Below the pieces are notes generated by a model that saw only the letters and a program-made list of their open reading frames with translations, was not told the origin of the DNA and searched no databases. Shown here in pieces: positions 40,022 through 51,015 of a stretch of 63,885 bases of DNA. The translations under genes were made by a program, and so were the position numbers. This DNA is from Komagataeibacter europaeus LMG 18890 (GTDB lineage Bacteria > Pseudomonadota > Alphaproteobacteria > Acetobacterales > Acetobacteraceae), in assembly GCF_000285295.1 (NCBI RefSeq), contig NZ_CADP01000003.1, forward strand, positions 1-63,885, read 5' to 3'. Numbering within the stretch: position 1 is the stretch's first letter; each line of letters starts with the position of its first letter.

Positions 40022-42409
40022 ATGAATAGCCTTATACGCTCGGCTCCCCTCCTGGCGGCAGCCATAGCCGTCTGTGGCCTGACAGGTCTTTACCTGTTGG
40101 GCGGCGGCCTGTGGCTGTGCCTTATCGGAGGGTCTTTCTACTATGTTGTCGCGGGTGTCCTGCTTCTGGTGACGGCGTTCCTGCTGTTCCGGCGACAGGC
40201 ATCCGCGCTTACGGTTTACGCGGTCCTGCTGCTTGGCACGATGGCGTGGGCCGTCAATGAAGCCGGGTTTGACTTCTGGGCGCTTGCACCACGTGGGGAT
40301 ATCCTTGTCCCCATCGGGATCGTGCTGGCGCTGCCATGGGTGACGCGACACCTGCAGCCTGCAAGCATGGGCGCGCGCATGCCGCTGCTGGGCGCGATTG
40401 GCGCGGCCGTGGTCGTGGTCGGCTTCGCCCTGATGGGGGACCCGCAGGATATCGCGGGCAACCTGCCCCCGGTGGCGAAGGACGCCCCCGAACCCGGTGA
40501 CGCCCACCAGATGCCCGATGGCGACTGGCAGGCCTACGGCCGCACGCAGTTCGGGGACCGTTTTTCCACGCTCAGGCAAATCAATGCCGATAATGTCAGC
40601 AAGCTGAAAGTCGCATGGACATTCCGCACAGGCGACCTGCGTGGTCCCAATGACCCCGGTGAAATCACCGATGAAGTCACGCCCATCAAGATCCGTGATA
40701 CGCTGTATCTGTGCACGCCCCACCAGATCCTGTTCGCGCTCGATGCCAAAACGGGCAGGCAGCGGTGGAAGTTCGATCCAAAACTGGCGTACAACCCCAC
40801 CTTCCAGCACCTGACATGCCGTGGCGTGTCCTATCATGAGGACAGGGCCGAGGCGCAGTCTGCTGATGCGAATGCGACACCGGTGGAATGCGCGCGCCGC
40901 ATCTTCCTGCCCACCAATGACGGACAGCTGTTCGCGCTGGATGCCGAAACCGGCGCCCGCTGCGCATCGTTCGGCAATAATGGCGTGGTGAACCTGCAGG
41001 ATGGCATGCCCGTCAAGACGCTGGGCTTTTACGAACCTACATCGCCCCCGGTCGTGACCGATACCACCGTAATCGTGTCCGGTGCGGTGACCGACAACTA
41101 TTCCACGCATGAACCCTCTGGTGTGACGCGTGGGTTCGACGTGCATACCGGCGCGCTGAAATGGGCGTTCGACCCCGGCAATCCTGACCCGAACGAAATG
41201 CCGTCCGAACACCATACCTTCGTGCCCAATTCCCCCAATTCGTGGATCACGTCGTCCTATGACGCCAATCTGGACCTGGTCTACATCCCGATGGGCGTGC
41301 AGACGCCCGATATCTGGGGCGGCAACCGCGGCGCGGATGCCGAACGCTATGCCAGTTCGATCGTGGCGCTGAACGCGTCCACCGGCAAGCTGGTATGGAG
41401 CTACCAGACCGTCCATCATGACCTGTGGGACATGGACATTCCCGCCCAGCCCAGCCTGGTCGATATCCGCAACGAACAGGGCGAGGTCATTCCCACGCTG
41501 TATGCCCCGGCCAAGACCGGCAACATCTTCGTGCTGGACCGTCGCAATGGCCATCTGGTCGTGCCGGCGCCCGAACGTCCCGTGCCGCAGGGTGCGGCGC
41601 CTGGCGATCACGTGTCGCCCACGCAGCCTTTCTCCCAGCTGACCTTCCGCCCCAGCAAGCTGCTGACCGATGCGGACATGTGGGGTGGTACGATGTATGA
41701 CCAGCTGGTCTGCCGCATCATGTTCCACCGCCTGCGCTACGATGGCACGTTCACGCCGCCTTCGCTGCAGGGTACGCTGGTGTTCCCCGGCAACCTGGGC
41801 ATGTTTGAATGGGGTGGCCTTGCGGTTGATCCCGTGCGCCAGATCGCGATCGCCAACCCCATCGCCATCCCGTTCGTGTCCAGGCTGATCCCGCGTGGCC
41901 CGAACAACCCGGCGACACCTGACAAGTCCCTGCCATCAGGCAGCGAAAGTGGCGTGCAGCCGCAGTTTGGCGTGCCCTATGGCGTTGACCTGCATCCGTT
42001 CCTGTCGCCCTTCGGCCTGCCGTGCAAGCAGCCGGCATGGGGCTACATGTCCGGTATCGACCTGCGCACCAACAAGATCGTGTGGAAGCACCGCAACGGC
42101 ACGATCCGTGACAGCGCGCCGCTGCCCCTGCCCATCAAGATGGGCGTGCCCAGCCTTGGTGGCCCGTTGACCACCGCGGGTGGGGTCGCGTTCCTGACCT
42201 CCACACTGGATTACTACATCCGTGCATATGACGTGACCAATGGCCGCGTCCTGTGGCAGGACCGCCTGCCTGCCGGCGGCCAGTCCACGCCCATGACCTA
42301 TGCGGTGGATGGCAAGCAGTACATCGTGACCGCCGATGGTGGCCACGGGTCGTTTGGCACCAAGCTGGGTGACTACATCGTCGCCTACAGCCTGCCCGAC
42401 CAGAACTGA
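40022..42409 (+). CDS. gcd: Membrane-bound PQQ-dependent glucose dehydrogenase
   Basis: This quinoprotein of the glucose/quinate/shikimate dehydrogenase family oxidises D-glucose to glucono-lactone in the periplasm and reduces ubiquinone. The N-terminal about 140 residues contain five hydrophobic helices (LLAAAIAVCGLTGLYLLGG, VVAGVLLLVTAFLLF, YAVLLLGTMAWAV and others). A propeller domain follows, with YGRTQFGDRFSTLRQI, TPHQILFALDAKTG and the catalytic-region HHDLWDMDIPAQP. Near the end is GHGSFGTKLGDYIVAYSL. Length 795 is exactly in the GCD range, so glucose rather than quinate is likely. A strong hairpin follows the gene. Confidence 0.92.
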   Translation: MNSLIRSAPLLAAAIAVCGLTGLYLLGGGLWLCLIGGSFYYVVAGVLLLVTAFLLFRRQASALTVYAVLLLGTMAWAVNEAGFDFWALAPRGDILVPIGIVLALPWVTRHLQPASMGARMPLLGAIGAAVVVVGFALMGDPQDIAGNLPPVAKDAPEPGDAHQMPDGDWQAYGRTQFGDRFSTLRQINADNVSKLKVAWTFRTGDLRGPNDPGEITDEVTPIKIRDTLYLCTPHQILFALDAKTGRQRWKFDPKLAYNPTFQHLTCRGVSYHEDRAEAQSADANATPVECARRIFLPTNDGQLFALDAETGARCASFGNNGVVNLQDGMPVKTLGFYEPTSPPVVTDTTVIVSGAVTDNYSTHEPSGVTRGFDVHTGALKWAFDPGNPDPNEMPSEHHTFVPNSPNSWITSSYDANLDLVYIPMGVQTPDIWGGNRGADAERYASSIVALNASTGKLVWSYQTVHHDLWDMDIPAQPSLVDIRNEQGEVIPTLYAPAKTGNIFVLDRRNGHLVVPAPERPVPQGAAPGDHVSPTQPFSQLTFRPSKLLTDADMWGGTMYDQLVCRIMFHRLRYDGTFTPPSLQGTLVFPGNLGMFEWGGLAVDPVRQIAIANPIAIPFVSRLIPRGPNNPATPDKSLPSGSESGVQPQFGVPYGVDLHPFLSPFGLPCKQPAWGYMSGIDLRTNKIVWKHRNGTIRDSAPLPLPIKMGVPSLGGPLTTAGGVAFLTSTLDYYIRAYDVTNGRVLWQDRLPAGGQSTPMTYAVDGKQYIVTADGGHGSFGTKLGDYIVAYSLPDQN

Positions 42410-42418
42410 ACCGTGCAG

Positions 42419-42450
42419 GGCCGGGGAAGGATTTTTCCCTTCCCCGGCTT
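42419..42450 (+). terminator. Terminator hairpin of gcd
   Basis: CCGGGGAAGG (42421-42430) pairs exactly with CCTTCCCCGG (42438-42447), 12 bp after the gcd stop. The loop holds the T-run rather than the 3' flank. Position and stability argue for a transcription end. Confidence 0.65.
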
Positions 42451-42791
42451 GACATGGCCGGTTCCATCTATATTCATTGGTATATAGATATCGCTGTGAC
42501 AGGACACTGCAGGCCCATTTATTCGGGGGTTTGCGGGGGTCCTGCTATATTCATATTATAAATAAATAACTCTTATTACAGCTTTGATCTTACGCGCCAC
42601 CAAACGGCTTGATTAGGAAACGGTAATACAAAGTTTCCGCCGTGGCGCCGATGTTCCCGCACATACGGCAGTTCCGGTGCCTTCAGGACAGTGCAACGAC
42701 GCGCTGTTTCTTGTGTTTCGCGCCATACCGGCACTGGAACCGGGCGGATGATACGGGGTGATATGATGACTTTCACAACCGCGAGAACATC
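42451..42791. promoter_or_regulatory. AT-rich spacer before the aldehyde dehydrogenase operon
   Basis: This stretch of about 340 bp has no supportable gene. It contains unusually AT-rich DNA (TATAAATAAATAA near 42558) that is the likely promoter of the operon. It also holds a 10-bp direct repeat, CTATATTCAT, at 42468-42477 and 42545-42554 (77 bp apart). The repeat could be a regulator half-site. The rest has nothing recognisable. Confidence 0.5.
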
Positions 42792-44120
42792 GTGATTAAA
42801 CGTATTGCAGCAGCGATTGTGGGAATCGGTGTCGCCGGTGGCGTCGGGTTCCTTGCCTATGCGTGGTATCCGGCCATTGCGCCGGTTGCACCGCCTCCTC
42901 CTTCCTCCTTTTCCGCAGCGCAGGTCGAGCGCGGGCGCGTGCTGGCCGCCGGCGGCTACTGCGCCGAATGCCATACCCGCACGGATGGCAAGCGTGGTGT
43001 CGAATTGGCGGGCGATTACAAGATGGATACGCCGTTTGGCGCCATCTTCTCCTCCAACATCACGCCTGATCCCGAAACGGGTATAGGCCGCTGGTCGGAA
43101 GCCGCCTTCAAGCGCGCCATGCGCAAGGGCATTTCGCGTGACGGCACGCAGCTTTTCCCGGCCTTCCCGTTTGATCACTTCACGCACATGACGGATCAGG
43201 ACATCGATGATGTCTATGCCTTCCTCATGACGCGGGAGCCGGTGCACTCGGTCAAGCGTGACAACACGGTGGGCTTCCCCTTCAACATCCGTCTGGAACA
43301 GGCGGGCTGGAAACTTCTGTTCCTGCATGAAGGCCCGCTCAAGAATGATCCCAGCCAGGATGCCGAGTGGAACCGTGGCGCGTACCTGGCCGAAGGGCTG
43401 AGCCACTGTTCGGCATGCCATACGCCGCGTAATCTCATGGGTGCGGAAAAGGCCAGCGCGCCGTATGATGGCGCCCCGGTGGATAACTGGATCGCGCCGC
43501 CGCTCAATGAACACAACCCGACCCCGGTTGTCTGGACCGAGGACGAGTATTTCAAGTACCTGCGCTTCGGTTCCGCCCCACTGCATGGCAGCGCCGCCGG
43601 TCCCATGTCGCCCGTGGTCCATGGTGGCCTGAGCGAGATGCCGGAATCCGACGTGCATGCCATTGCGCATTACCTGGCCCAGATCGACCATTCCGCAACC
43701 CGCGTCAGCCAGGACCCCAAGGCGATTGCATGGGCCATGCAGGCATCCATGAAGGATCTGGTCGGCCCGCAGGTGAACCCGAACGCGAAGCTGTATGCCG
43801 GCGCCTGCGCCGCGTGTCACGCCAATGCCGGACCGCAGCCGGTTGAAGGCCGCCCCGACCTGGCGCTGAACAATGCGCTGTGGCTGGATGAGCCGACCAA
43901 CCTGTTCCAGGTCATCCTGCGTGGCATTGGCACGACGGAAGGTATATCCACCGTTTCCATGCCCAGTTTCTATCATTCCTTCTCGGATGCGGATCTGGCC
44001 CGCCTGGCGGCCTACCTGCGTGCGACCCGCACGACCCTGCCGCCGTGGACCGATCTGGAGAAGAAGGCGGGCGAGGTTCGCAAGACCCTGCCCGTTCCCC
44101 CTGTCGCGTCGTCCCATTGA
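42792..44120 (+). CDS. Aldehyde dehydrogenase, three-haem cytochrome c subunit
   Basis: This 442-residue membrane-anchored cytochrome has an N-terminal hydrophobic segment (AAAIVGIGVAGGVGFLAYAW) and three CXXCH haem sites: CAECH at 57-61, CSACH near 208 and CAACH near 338. It passes electrons from the molybdenum subunit to ubiquinone. The start is GTG at 42792 (MIKRIAAA in translation) with a weak ribosome site; no closer ATG gives a signal segment. The same three-haem type serves acetic acid bacterial alcohol and aldehyde dehydrogenases; neighbours decide the latter. Confidence 0.9.
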   Translation: MIKRIAAAIVGIGVAGGVGFLAYAWYPAIAPVAPPPPSSFSAAQVERGRVLAAGGYCAECHTRTDGKRGVELAGDYKMDTPFGAIFSSNITPDPETGIGRWSEAAFKRAMRKGISRDGTQLFPAFPFDHFTHMTDQDIDDVYAFLMTREPVHSVKRDNTVGFPFNIRLEQAGWKLLFLHEGPLKNDPSQDAEWNRGAYLAEGLSHCSACHTPRNLMGAEKASAPYDGAPVDNWIAPPLNEHNPTPVVWTEDEYFKYLRFGSAPLHGSAAGPMSPVVHGGLSEMPESDVHAIAHYLAQIDHSATRVSQDPKAIAWAMQASMKDLVGPQVNPNAKLYAGACAACHANAGPQPVEGRPDLALNNALWLDEPTNLFQVILRGIGTTEGISTVSMPSFYHSFSDADLARLAAYLRATRTTLPPWTDLEKKAGEVRKTLPVPPVASSH

Positions 44121-44141
44121 GCTGAAAGACGGAGCTAGAAC

Positions 44142-44615
44142 ATGACGACCTTTCGCCTCAATGGACGGGAAGTAACCGTTGACGTACCGGGTGATACCCC
44201 CCTGCTGTGGGTCATCCGTGACGAAGTTGGCCTGACCGGAACGAAATTCGGTTGCGGCATCGGCATGTGTGGTGCGTGCACCATCCATATCGGTGGCCGG
44301 GCCACCCGTTCCTGCGTGACCCCCGTCAGCGCCGCCGAAGGCGCTGACATCACCACGATCGAAGGCATCGATCCTGAGGGTAACCACCCTGTCCAGCAGG
44401 CCTGGCGTGAAATCCAGGTGCCGCAGTGCGGCTACTGCCAGTCCGGGCAGATCATGCAGGCCGTGAGCCTGCTGAAGGATTACCCCTCTCCCACGGATGA
44501 GGAAATCGATGCCGTCATGGCTGGCAGCCTGTGCCGGTGCATGACCTATATTCGCATTCGTGAGGCCATCAAGAAGGCCGCGGCCACCGCACGCGGAGAT
44601 GCATCAAATGGGTAG
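44142..44615 (+). CDS. Aldehyde dehydrogenase, 2Fe-2S small subunit
   Basis: This 157-residue iron-sulfur subunit belongs to the xanthine-oxidase/isoquinoline-oxidoreductase family. The plant-type 2Fe-2S domain has GCGIGMCGACTIH plus a later Cys. The second cluster domain has CGYCQSGQ and the pair CRC in GSLCRCMTY. It relays electrons from the Mo site to the haem subunit. It lies 21 bp after the cytochrome gene and overlaps the large-subunit gene by 8 bp. Confidence 0.94.
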   Translation: MTTFRLNGREVTVDVPGDTPLLWVIRDEVGLTGTKFGCGIGMCGACTIHIGGRATRSCVTPVSAAEGADITTIEGIDPEGNHPVQQAWREIQVPQCGYCQSGQIMQAVSLLKDYPSPTDEEIDAVMAGSLCRCMTYIRIREAIKKAAATARGDASNG

Positions 44616-46929
44616 ATTAAACCGCTTCCGCCTTGGCAAGGACGGACGCCGTGAACAGGCTTCCCTGTCACGTCGCGGCTTCCTTGTCACCTCCCTTGGC
44701 GCCGGCGTCATGTTTGGCTTCGCGCGTCCTTCATCCGCCAACCAGATTTTCCCGCTCGACCGGTCGCTGCCGGGTGACGGGGCGTTCGAACCCACCATCT
44801 GGTGTTCGATCGCACCCGATGGGGAAATCACGGTCAACATCATCCGCGCGGAAATGGGCCAGCATATCGGCACCGCCCTTGCCCGCATCATCGCGGATGA
44901 AATGGAAGCCGACTGGAGCAAGGTCCGCATCAACTACGTGGACACCGACCCCAAATGGGGCTTGATGGTTACCGGTGGCAGCTGGTCGGTGTGGATGACA
45001 TGGGACGTCTTCCGCCAGGCCGGCGCCGCGACGCGCACGGCCATGGTCGAGGAAGGCGCCCGCCTGCTGGGCACCACGCCGGACAAGTGCACGGTCGCCA
45101 ACAGCATCGTCAGTGCCGGTGGCAAGCAGATCAGCTTTGGCGACATCGTGGCCAAGGGGCATCCGTCCCATTCCTTCACGCCCGAGGAAATGGCCAAGCT
45201 GCCGCTCAAGCCCGCCAGCGAACGCAGGCTGATCGGCAATGCCGAACTCAAGGCGCTGGACATTCCGGCCAAGACCAACGGCACGGCCATCTATGGCATC
45301 GACGCCAAGGTGGAGGGCATGCTGTATGGCCGCCCCAAGATGCCGCCGACGCGCTATGGCTCCAAGGTCCGTTCGGTTGACGATACCGAGGCCAGGAAGA
45401 TCAAGGGCTATGTCCGCTATCTGCTGATCGATGATCCGTCGCAGGTCGTGCAGGGCTGGGTCGTGGTTCTGGCGGAAAGCTACAGCGCCGCCATCCGCGC
45501 GACCGATGCGCTGAAGGTTGAATGGACGCCGGGTGAGACGATCCACACGTCCGAACGCGACATTCAGGACCGTGGCCGCGAACTGATCAACAACAAGGCA
45601 GGCGGCGTCTACATCTTCAATGATGATGGCGTGGACCAGGCCTTTGGCAGTGCGCATACGGTCATGGATCAGGAATATACCTGTGCATCCGTGCTGCATT
45701 ACCAGCTGGAACCGACCAACGCGCTGGCCTTTGAAAAGGACGGTGTTTACGAAATCCACGCGGGTAACCAGTGGCAGAGCCTGATCCTGCCCACGCTGGC
45801 CAAGTCGCTGCAGGTGCCTGAAAGCAAGGTCATCCTGCGCAGCTACCTGCTGGGTGGCGGGTTTGGCCGCCGGCTGAACGGGGATTACATGATCCCGGCC
45901 GCCCTTGCGTCCAAGGCGCTGGGTGGCAAGCCGGTCAAGCTGATCCTGACGCGGTCGGATGACATGCAGTTCGATTCCTTCCGCTCGCCTTCGGTCCAGC
46001 GTGTCCGCATGGCGTTCGACGCCAGCGACAGGATCACCGCCATGGATTACCAGGCCGCTGCGGGCTGGCCCACGGGCGTGATGGCCGAAGCGTTCATGGA
46101 AAAGGGCGTGGATGGCAAGCCGTATGACCAGTTCGCCATCGCTGGTGGCGACCACTGGTACGAAGTCGGTGCCTTCCGGGTGCGTGCGCTGCGTAATGAC
46201 CTGGCGGAAAAGACATTCCGTCCCGGCTGGCTGCGTTCGGTCAGCCCCGGCTGGACCAGCTGGGGGGTCGAGTGCTTCCTTGATGAAGTCGCGCACCGCC
46301 AGAAGAAGGATCCTGCGCAGTTCCGTCTTGAACTGTTGACCGCGCAGGGCCGTAACAAGGGGCAGGCGCCCGATTCCGTCGGCGGCGCGCTGCGTCAGGC
46401 CGCTGTCGTGCGCAGGCTTATGGAAAAGGTGAGCTGGGGCAAGACCAACCTGCCCAAGGACACCGCGATGGGCCTTGCCACCACGGCGGGGCAGGAACGC
46501 GGCATGCCGACGTGGATCGGTTGTGTGGCGCAGGTGCATGTGGACCGCAGCACGGGCGTCGTGACATGCCAGAAGCTGACCATCGTGGTCGATGCGGGTA
46601 CCGTGGTTGATCCTGATGGCGCGAAGGCCCAGACCGAGGGTGCTGCGCTGTGGGGCTTGAGCATGGTCCTGTTCGAGAACACGGAAATCGTCAACGGCAT
46701 GCCGGTTGACCGTAACCTGAACACCTATACGCCACTGCGTATTGCCGACACGCCGGAAATGGACATCGAGTTCCTGCCCAGCACCGAAAAGCCGATGGGT
46801 CTGGGTGAACCGGGCACGACGGTGGTCGGTCCTGCAATCGGCAACGCCATATTCAATGCCGTGGGTGTCCGCCTGCGTCATATGCCGGTCCGTCCGGCGG
46901 ATGTGCTGCGCGGCCTGCAGAACGGCTAG
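44608..46929 (+). CDS. aldH: Aldehyde dehydrogenase, molybdopterin large subunit
   Basis: This 773-residue molybdenum hydroxylase has a Tat-like N-terminus (SRRGFLVTSLGAGVMFGF, about residues 20-40), consistent with export of the folded holoenzyme. Typical segments are GQHIGTALARIIADEME, LLGGGFGRRLNGDY and the C-terminal GLGEPGTTVVGPAIGNAIFNAVG with the catalytic Glu. Relatives in acetic acid bacteria oxidise acetaldehyde to acetate; the isoquinoline-oxidoreductase branch is the alternative. The set cytochrome c/2Fe-2S/Mo subunit favours the membrane aldehyde dehydrogenase. moeA lies 3 kb downstream. Confidence 0.9.
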   Translation: MGRLNRFRLGKDGRREQASLSRRGFLVTSLGAGVMFGFARPSSANQIFPLDRSLPGDGAFEPTIWCSIAPDGEITVNIIRAEMGQHIGTALARIIADEMEADWSKVRINYVDTDPKWGLMVTGGSWSVWMTWDVFRQAGAATRTAMVEEGARLLGTTPDKCTVANSIVSAGGKQISFGDIVAKGHPSHSFTPEEMAKLPLKPASERRLIGNAELKALDIPAKTNGTAIYGIDAKVEGMLYGRPKMPPTRYGSKVRSVDDTEARKIKGYVRYLLIDDPSQVVQGWVVVLAESYSAAIRATDALKVEWTPGETIHTSERDIQDRGRELINNKAGGVYIFNDDGVDQAFGSAHTVMDQEYTCASVLHYQLEPTNALAFEKDGVYEIHAGNQWQSLILPTLAKSLQVPESKVILRSYLLGGGFGRRLNGDYMIPAALASKALGGKPVKLILTRSDDMQFDSFRSPSVQRVRMAFDASDRITAMDYQAAAGWPTGVMAEAFMEKGVDGKPYDQFAIAGGDHWYEVGAFRVRALRNDLAEKTFRPGWLRSVSPGWTSWGVECFLDEVAHRQKKDPAQFRLELLTAQGRNKGQAPDSVGGALRQAAVVRRLMEKVSWGKTNLPKDTAMGLATTAGQERGMPTWIGCVAQVHVDRSTGVVTCQKLTIVVDAGTVVDPDGAKAQTEGAALWGLSMVLFENTEIVNGMPVDRNLNTYTPLRIADTPEMDIEFLPSTEKPMGLGEPGTTVVGPAIGNAIFNAVGVRLRHMPVRPADVLRGLQNG

Positions 46930-46949
46930 GCGCATACACACTGAATACG

Positions 46950-46986
46950 AAAAACCCCGGTATGCGGTGCATGCCGGGGTTTTTTA
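46950..46986 (+). terminator. Intrinsic terminator of the aldehyde dehydrogenase operon
   Basis: AAAAACCCCGG-TATGC and GCATG-CCGGGGTTTTTT form a long stem starting about 20 bp after the large-subunit stop, with A- and T-runs on both sides. It can work in both directions. Confidence 0.88.
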
Positions 46987-47004
46987 TTGTCTGGGATAAA
47001 AAAT

Positions 47005-47080
47005 AAAAGTTTTTGGGGGTCGCCTTTTTTCAGGAAGGCGGCATTTCGGGAAGCTTCCTGAAAAAGCTTCACCAGAAATT
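47005..47080. repeat. Dispersed double-hairpin repeat, copy 2 (most complete)
   Basis: Two adjacent hairpins are present: CGCCTTTTTTCAGGAAGGCG at about 47021-47040, and GAAGCTTCCTGAAAAAGCTTC at 47050-47070. They are bounded by aaaagttttt and accagaaatt. The unit is the reverse complement of copy 1 and related to copy 3. It lies between the aldehyde dehydrogenase terminator and the DUF3429 gene, where genes converge. Confidence 0.65.
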
Positions 47081-47102
47081 CCTTTATGATTTACCGGAAT
47101 TA

Positions 47103-49002
<1,900 letters not shown>

Positions 49003-49063
49003 CATCCCATGCCGGACGGGGTAATCCCGTCCGGTAACAGGACATGGCGGGGAAAGGGTTACG

Positions 49064-49393
49064 ATGCAGCTGGGCAAGATCATGAAGCGCGTGATGGGGG
49101 CAACCATCCCCCCTGCCCTGTTTATCGGGCTTACGGCCTATTTCGGCTGGAATGTCATGCGGGGCGAACATGGGCTGCACAGCTATGCCGCACAGCTTCA
49201 CCTGCTGGATGAGGCACGATCCGCCCAAAAGGATGCGGCAGCGGAACAGGAAGTCTGGCTGCGCCGCGTGCGGGGCCTGAAGGAAGGGGCGCTGGATACC
49301 GACCTGCTGGATGAACGCGCGCGCTCCATGCAGAACCTGGCCCGGCAGGATGAAATCGTCGTGCCCTATGGCGAACACGACCATCTGTACTGA
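49064..49393 (+). CDS. FtsB/DivIC-like septum formation initiator protein
   Basis: This 109-residue bitopic protein has one transmembrane helix (TIPPALFIGLTAYFGWNVM, about residues 14-32) and then a charged coiled-coil stretch. The coil begins LHSYAAQLHLLDEARSAQ. DTDLLDERARSMQNLARQDEIVVP resembles the C-terminal part of FtsB. With eno immediately upstream, as in many proteobacteria, it probably belongs to the FtsQLB divisome complex. Sequence conservation in this family is low. Confidence 0.82.
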   Translation: MQLGKIMKRVMGATIPPALFIGLTAYFGWNVMRGEHGLHSYAAQLHLLDEARSAQKDAAAEQEVWLRRVRGLKEGALDTDLLDERARSMQNLARQDEIVVPYGEHDHLY

Positions 49394-49411
49394 TCGCCCA
49401 ACCGACAGGCA

Positions 49412-49447
49412 CAAAAAAACCCCGGAAAAACTACCGGGGTTTTTTTG
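49412..49447. terminator. Bidirectional terminator between ftsB-like gene and rpmG
   Basis: AAAAAAACCCCGG and CCGGGGTTTTTTT flank a short AAAAACTA loop. The two genes converge here, and the A- and T-runs make it a factor-independent terminator on both strands. Confidence 0.9.
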
Positions 49448-49466
49448 TATCCGTTTGCGCGGAAGA

Positions 49467-49634
49467 TTATTTGATCTTCGCTTCGCGGAAGGCCACGTGC
49501 TTGCGGGCGACGGGGTCGTATTTGCGCATTTCCATCTTGCCGGTCTGGGCACGGGCGTTCTTCTTGGTCACGTAGAAGTAGCCGGTGTCCGCCGTGGAAA
49601 CGAGTTTGATCTGGATGGTGTTGGTCTTGGCCAT
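49467..49634 (-). CDS. rpmG: 50S ribosomal protein L33
   Basis: This 55-residue ribosomal protein L33 has the alphaproteobacterial form [20 protein letters not shown] followed by [18 protein letters not shown]. It lacks the CXXC zinc pairs of some L33 proteins, so it is the zinc-independent type. ATG at 49634 gives the family start; a 12-residue upstream extension in the open frame is not real. It is divergent from moeA. Confidence 0.96.
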   Translation of the reverse strand: MAKTNTIQIKLVSTADTGYFYVTKKNARAQTGKMEMRKYDPVARKHVAFREAKIK

Positions 49635-49792
49635 GATATCCTCAGCACTGCTTTGCCGCTGCTGGAACATTCAGGTACAGCAGTGGTTCAAGTGGGCGGA
49701 AAATGCGCATACACAAGGCGCAGGTCAAGCGCCTTGGTCGATATTTCTGATTAAATTCGCACACAATGGGTAAAAAAGGAGCGCAGTGCACG

Positions 49793-51001
49793 ATGTTGAG
49801 CGTCTCGGAAGCGCGCGAACGGATTCTTGACGGGGTATTTCCCCTGCCATCCGAGGTCGTGGCCCTGACCGATGCCTGTGGGCGCGTCAGCGCGGCCCCC
49901 GTCATCGCCCGGCTGTCCAATCCCCCGGCCGATGTCTCGTCCATGGATGGCTACGCGGTGCGTGCCGCGGACCTGTCGGTACAGGGCGCGCGCCTGACCT
50001 GCATCGGTTCCGCACCCGCGGGTCACCCCTTCGCCGGCGCGGTGGGAGCAGGTGAATGCGTGCGCATATTCACCGGCGCGGTTGTGCCATCCGGCGCGGA
50101 TGCCATCCTGATACAGGAAAATGCACAGGCGGAAGGCGCATCCGTTACCACGACCACCACCCTGCCCCCCGGCACCTATATCCGGCGCAGGGGCCAGGAT
50201 TTTGTCGAAGGCCAGGAAGTCATTCCCACGGGCCGCAGGCTGTCGGCGCGTGACATCGCCCTTGCCGCCGCAGCCAATCATGCATGGGTGCGGGTGACGC
50301 GCCGCCCGCGCGTGGCCATTGCCGCGACGGGTGATGAACTGCTGCTGCCCGGAAGCGGGATCGGGGCGGGACAGATCGCCAATTCCAATACACCCATGCT
50401 GGCCGCCCTGCTGCGCGCGGCGGGAGCGGACCCGGTCATGCTGCCGATGCTGCGTGACGACATGGCCGACCTTGCCACGCTGGAACGCATGGTCGATGGC
50501 GTGGACATGCTGGTGACCGCAGGCGGCGCGAGTGTTGGCAGCCATGACCTTGTGCGGTGTGGGCTGGAACAGGTCGGGTTGAAAACCGATTTCTGGAAAA
50601 TCGCCATGCGGCCGGGCCGTCCGCTTATGTACGGGCATCTGGGCCGCCTGCCATTTATCGGCCTGCCGGGCAATCCGGTGGCGGCGTTTGTCTGTTCGGT
50701 CGTATTCATCCTGCCCGCCCTGCGCCGCATGGCGGGGCTGGCCACGCCGGTTGTGCCGCCGGAACACGCGATACTGGGGGCGGACGTGCCCGAAAACGAC
50801 CGGCGCATGGATCACCTGCGCGCGGGACTCGGTCATGATGCGGACGGACGTCTGGTGGCGACCCCCTTCGCCGTACAGGATTCGGCCATGCTGCATGTGC
50901 TGGCGCAAAGCGGCGCCCTGATCCTGCGTGCGCCCCATGCCCCCCCGGCAAAGGCGGGGGAGCCGTGCGACATAATCCGTATCGATCGCGTTCTGGAATA
51001 G
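49793..51001 (+). CDS. moeA: Molybdopterin molybdotransferase MoeA
   Basis: MoeA inserts molybdate into adenylylated molybdopterin. The family segments SSMDGYAVRAADL, RIFTGAVVPSGADAIL, RRRGQDF, IAATGDELL and VTAGGASVGSHDLV are all visible. Then comes GLPGNPVAAFVCSVVF. The ATG at 49793 (MLSVSEARERIL) has an AAGGAG at good distance, which the in-frame ATG at 49766 lacks, giving 402 residues. The molybdenum aldehyde dehydrogenase nearby is a likely customer. Confidence 0.94.
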   Translation: MLSVSEARERILDGVFPLPSEVVALTDACGRVSAAPVIARLSNPPADVSSMDGYAVRAADLSVQGARLTCIGSAPAGHPFAGAVGAGECVRIFTGAVVPSGADAILIQENAQAEGASVTTTTTLPPGTYIRRRGQDFVEGQEVIPTGRRLSARDIALAAAANHAWVRVTRRPRVAIAATGDELLLPGSGIGAGQIANSNTPMLAALLRAAGADPVMLPMLRDDMADLATLERMVDGVDMLVTAGGASVGSHDLVRCGLEQVGLKTDFWKIAMRPGRPLMYGHLGRLPFIGLPGNPVAAFVCSVVFILPALRRMAGLATPVVPPEHAILGADVPENDRRMDHLRAGLGHDADGRLVATPFAVQDSAMLHVLAQSGALILRAPHAPPAKAGEPCDIIRIDRVLE

Positions 51002-51015
51002 GTCAGTTACGCCGG

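Noticed and set aside
38366-41728. 519- and 572-codon minus-strand frames over the polyol and glucose dehydrogenases
   Set aside because: Antisense shadows; the plus-strand genes have catalytic motifs and normal starts.
42576-44387. 603-codon frame antisense to the cytochrome c gene
   Set aside because: Shadow of a well-supported gene; composition is non-protein-like.
44731-46941. 736-codon open frame antisense to the aldehyde dehydrogenase large subunit
   Set aside because: Long antisense frames are expected in GC-rich coding DNA. The product is His/Gly/Arg-rich with no family features, and the plus-strand protein is unmistakable.
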